DNA from: Salinisphaera japonica YTM-1
Lineage (GTDB): Bacteria > Pseudomonadota > Gammaproteobacteria > Nevskiales > Salinisphaeraceae
Assembly: GCF_003788585.1 (NCBI RefSeq)
Contig: NZ_AYKG01000068.1
Coordinates: 1-64,000 of the forward strand
Length of the DNA stretch: 64,000 nucleotides
Reading direction: 5' to 3'
Positions 63,832 through 64,000 of the stretch are shown here, one piece after another. Position numbers and translations under genes: made by a program. The notes beneath the pieces are model-generated. The model made no database searches. It was given only the letters and a program-made list of their open reading frames with translations, and was not told the DNA's origin. Numbering within the stretch: the stretch's first letter is position 1; each line of letters starts with the position of its first letter.

Positions 63832-64000
63832 ATGACGATTACGACTGTGAGTAGCCGCGACTTGAACCAGGATGTTACCCGTGCCAAGAAGGCGACTGAG
63901 AATGGCCCGGTATTCATTACGGATCGGGGAAAGCCGGCGCATGTACTTTTGAGCATCGAGGAATACCAGCGACTCACCCACCAGCGTCGCAACATCGCGG
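63832..64000 (+). CDS. Phd/YefM-type antitoxin (cut by window end)
   Basis: The visible 56 residues match the prevent-host-death family: 'TTVSSRDLNQDVTRAKKATENG', 'VFITDRGKPAHVLLSIEEYQRL'. The rest and the expected toxin are beyond the edge. Probably an ICE stability module. Confidence 0.85.
   Translation, partial: MTITTVSSRDLNQDVTRAKKATENGPVFITDRGKPAHVLLSIEEYQRLTHQRRNIA

Larger units (their letters stand above)
27735..64000. mobile_element. Integrating conjugative element of the PFGI-1/SPI-7 class, left 36 kb
   Basis: The element starts at the 3' end of tRNA-Leu(CAA), with the integrase immediately inside. It carries the full set of proteins typical of this T4SS class: AlpA, ParA, ParB, STY4528, PFL_4669, DUF3158, SSB, TopB, PilL-like, PFL_4693/4695, TraD, PFL_4697, RAQPRD, PFL_4701-4706, 4709-4711 and TraG. 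The relaxase, right-end cargo and right attachment site are beyond the window. The exact left boundary within the tRNA 3' end is inferred. Confidence 0.92.

Noticed and set aside
27661-64000. CRISPR array or defence island in the ICE
   Set aside because: No regularly spaced direct repeats with spacers and no cas or known defence gene in the visible part; the palindromes are irregularly spaced (about 90-850 bp).

Overview
The window is high-GC gammaproteobacterial chromosome carrying the left part of a large integrating conjugative element (ICE). The chromosomal half keeps a Pseudomonas-like order (guaA/guaB, xseA, der-bamB-yfgM-hisS-rodZ-pilW-rlmN-ndk, isc-like genes, cysE, trmJ, suhB, then secF-secD-yajC-tgt and dacB). 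A Salinisphaera-like or other deep-branching halophilic gammaproteobacterium would fit, but that is inference from GC content and gene order only.

Region 1 (1-0.9 kb): the tail of an IS30-type transposase and a PIN/ribbon-helix-helix toxin-antitoxin pair next to guaA. Region 2 (1-27.6 kb): core genes. guaA and guaB are separated by about 530 bp filled with 'CCGCAGAT' type dispersed repeats. The isc locus is reduced to an IscS-like desulfurase, an IscU-like protein that has lost two of three cluster ligands, and an IscA-like carrier. hscB, hscA, fdx, iscX and iscR are absent from the locus, and a 281-bp element with terminal inverted repeats lies between the IscA-like gene and ndk, where those genes sit in relatives.

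Region 3 (27.66 kb to the window end): an ICE of the PFGI-1/SPI-7/PFL_46xx-47xx class integrated at tRNA-Leu(CAA). Reading inward: a P4-type integrase with arm-type repeats; an IS481 insertion with a perfect GCTAGC target duplication; an unknown 251-aa gene; AlpA, ParA and ParB; a frameshifted DUF2857 gene; a STY4528-type replication protein; the PFL_4669 and DUF3158 genes; SSB; small unknown genes; topoisomerase III; then a long, tightly overlapping type IV secretion operon (PilL-like, PFL_4693, transglycosylase, PFL_4695, TraD, PFL_4697, RAQPRD, PFL_4701-4706, PFL_4709-4711, TraG). The operon ends at a hairpin that overlaps the traG-like stop codon. The relaxase and the right attachment site lie beyond the window. 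A Phd-type antitoxin gene begins at the right edge.

The most unusual signal is in the ICE replication/maintenance segment (35.6-39.85 kb). Ten copies of a 17-bp palindrome, TGGCCACASTGTGGCCA, occur at gene boundaries or in codons for disordered protein tails. Two of them flank and interleave a cluster of different iteron-like palindromes (AAGTGCA...TGCACTT), followed by an AT-rich stretch with a perfect DnaA box. All of this lies inside the coding sequence of the replication protein. I read it as a candidate replication origin plus a multi-site partition or regulatory array. Family names such as PFL_47xx are assigned from recognised sequence patterns, not from a database search.
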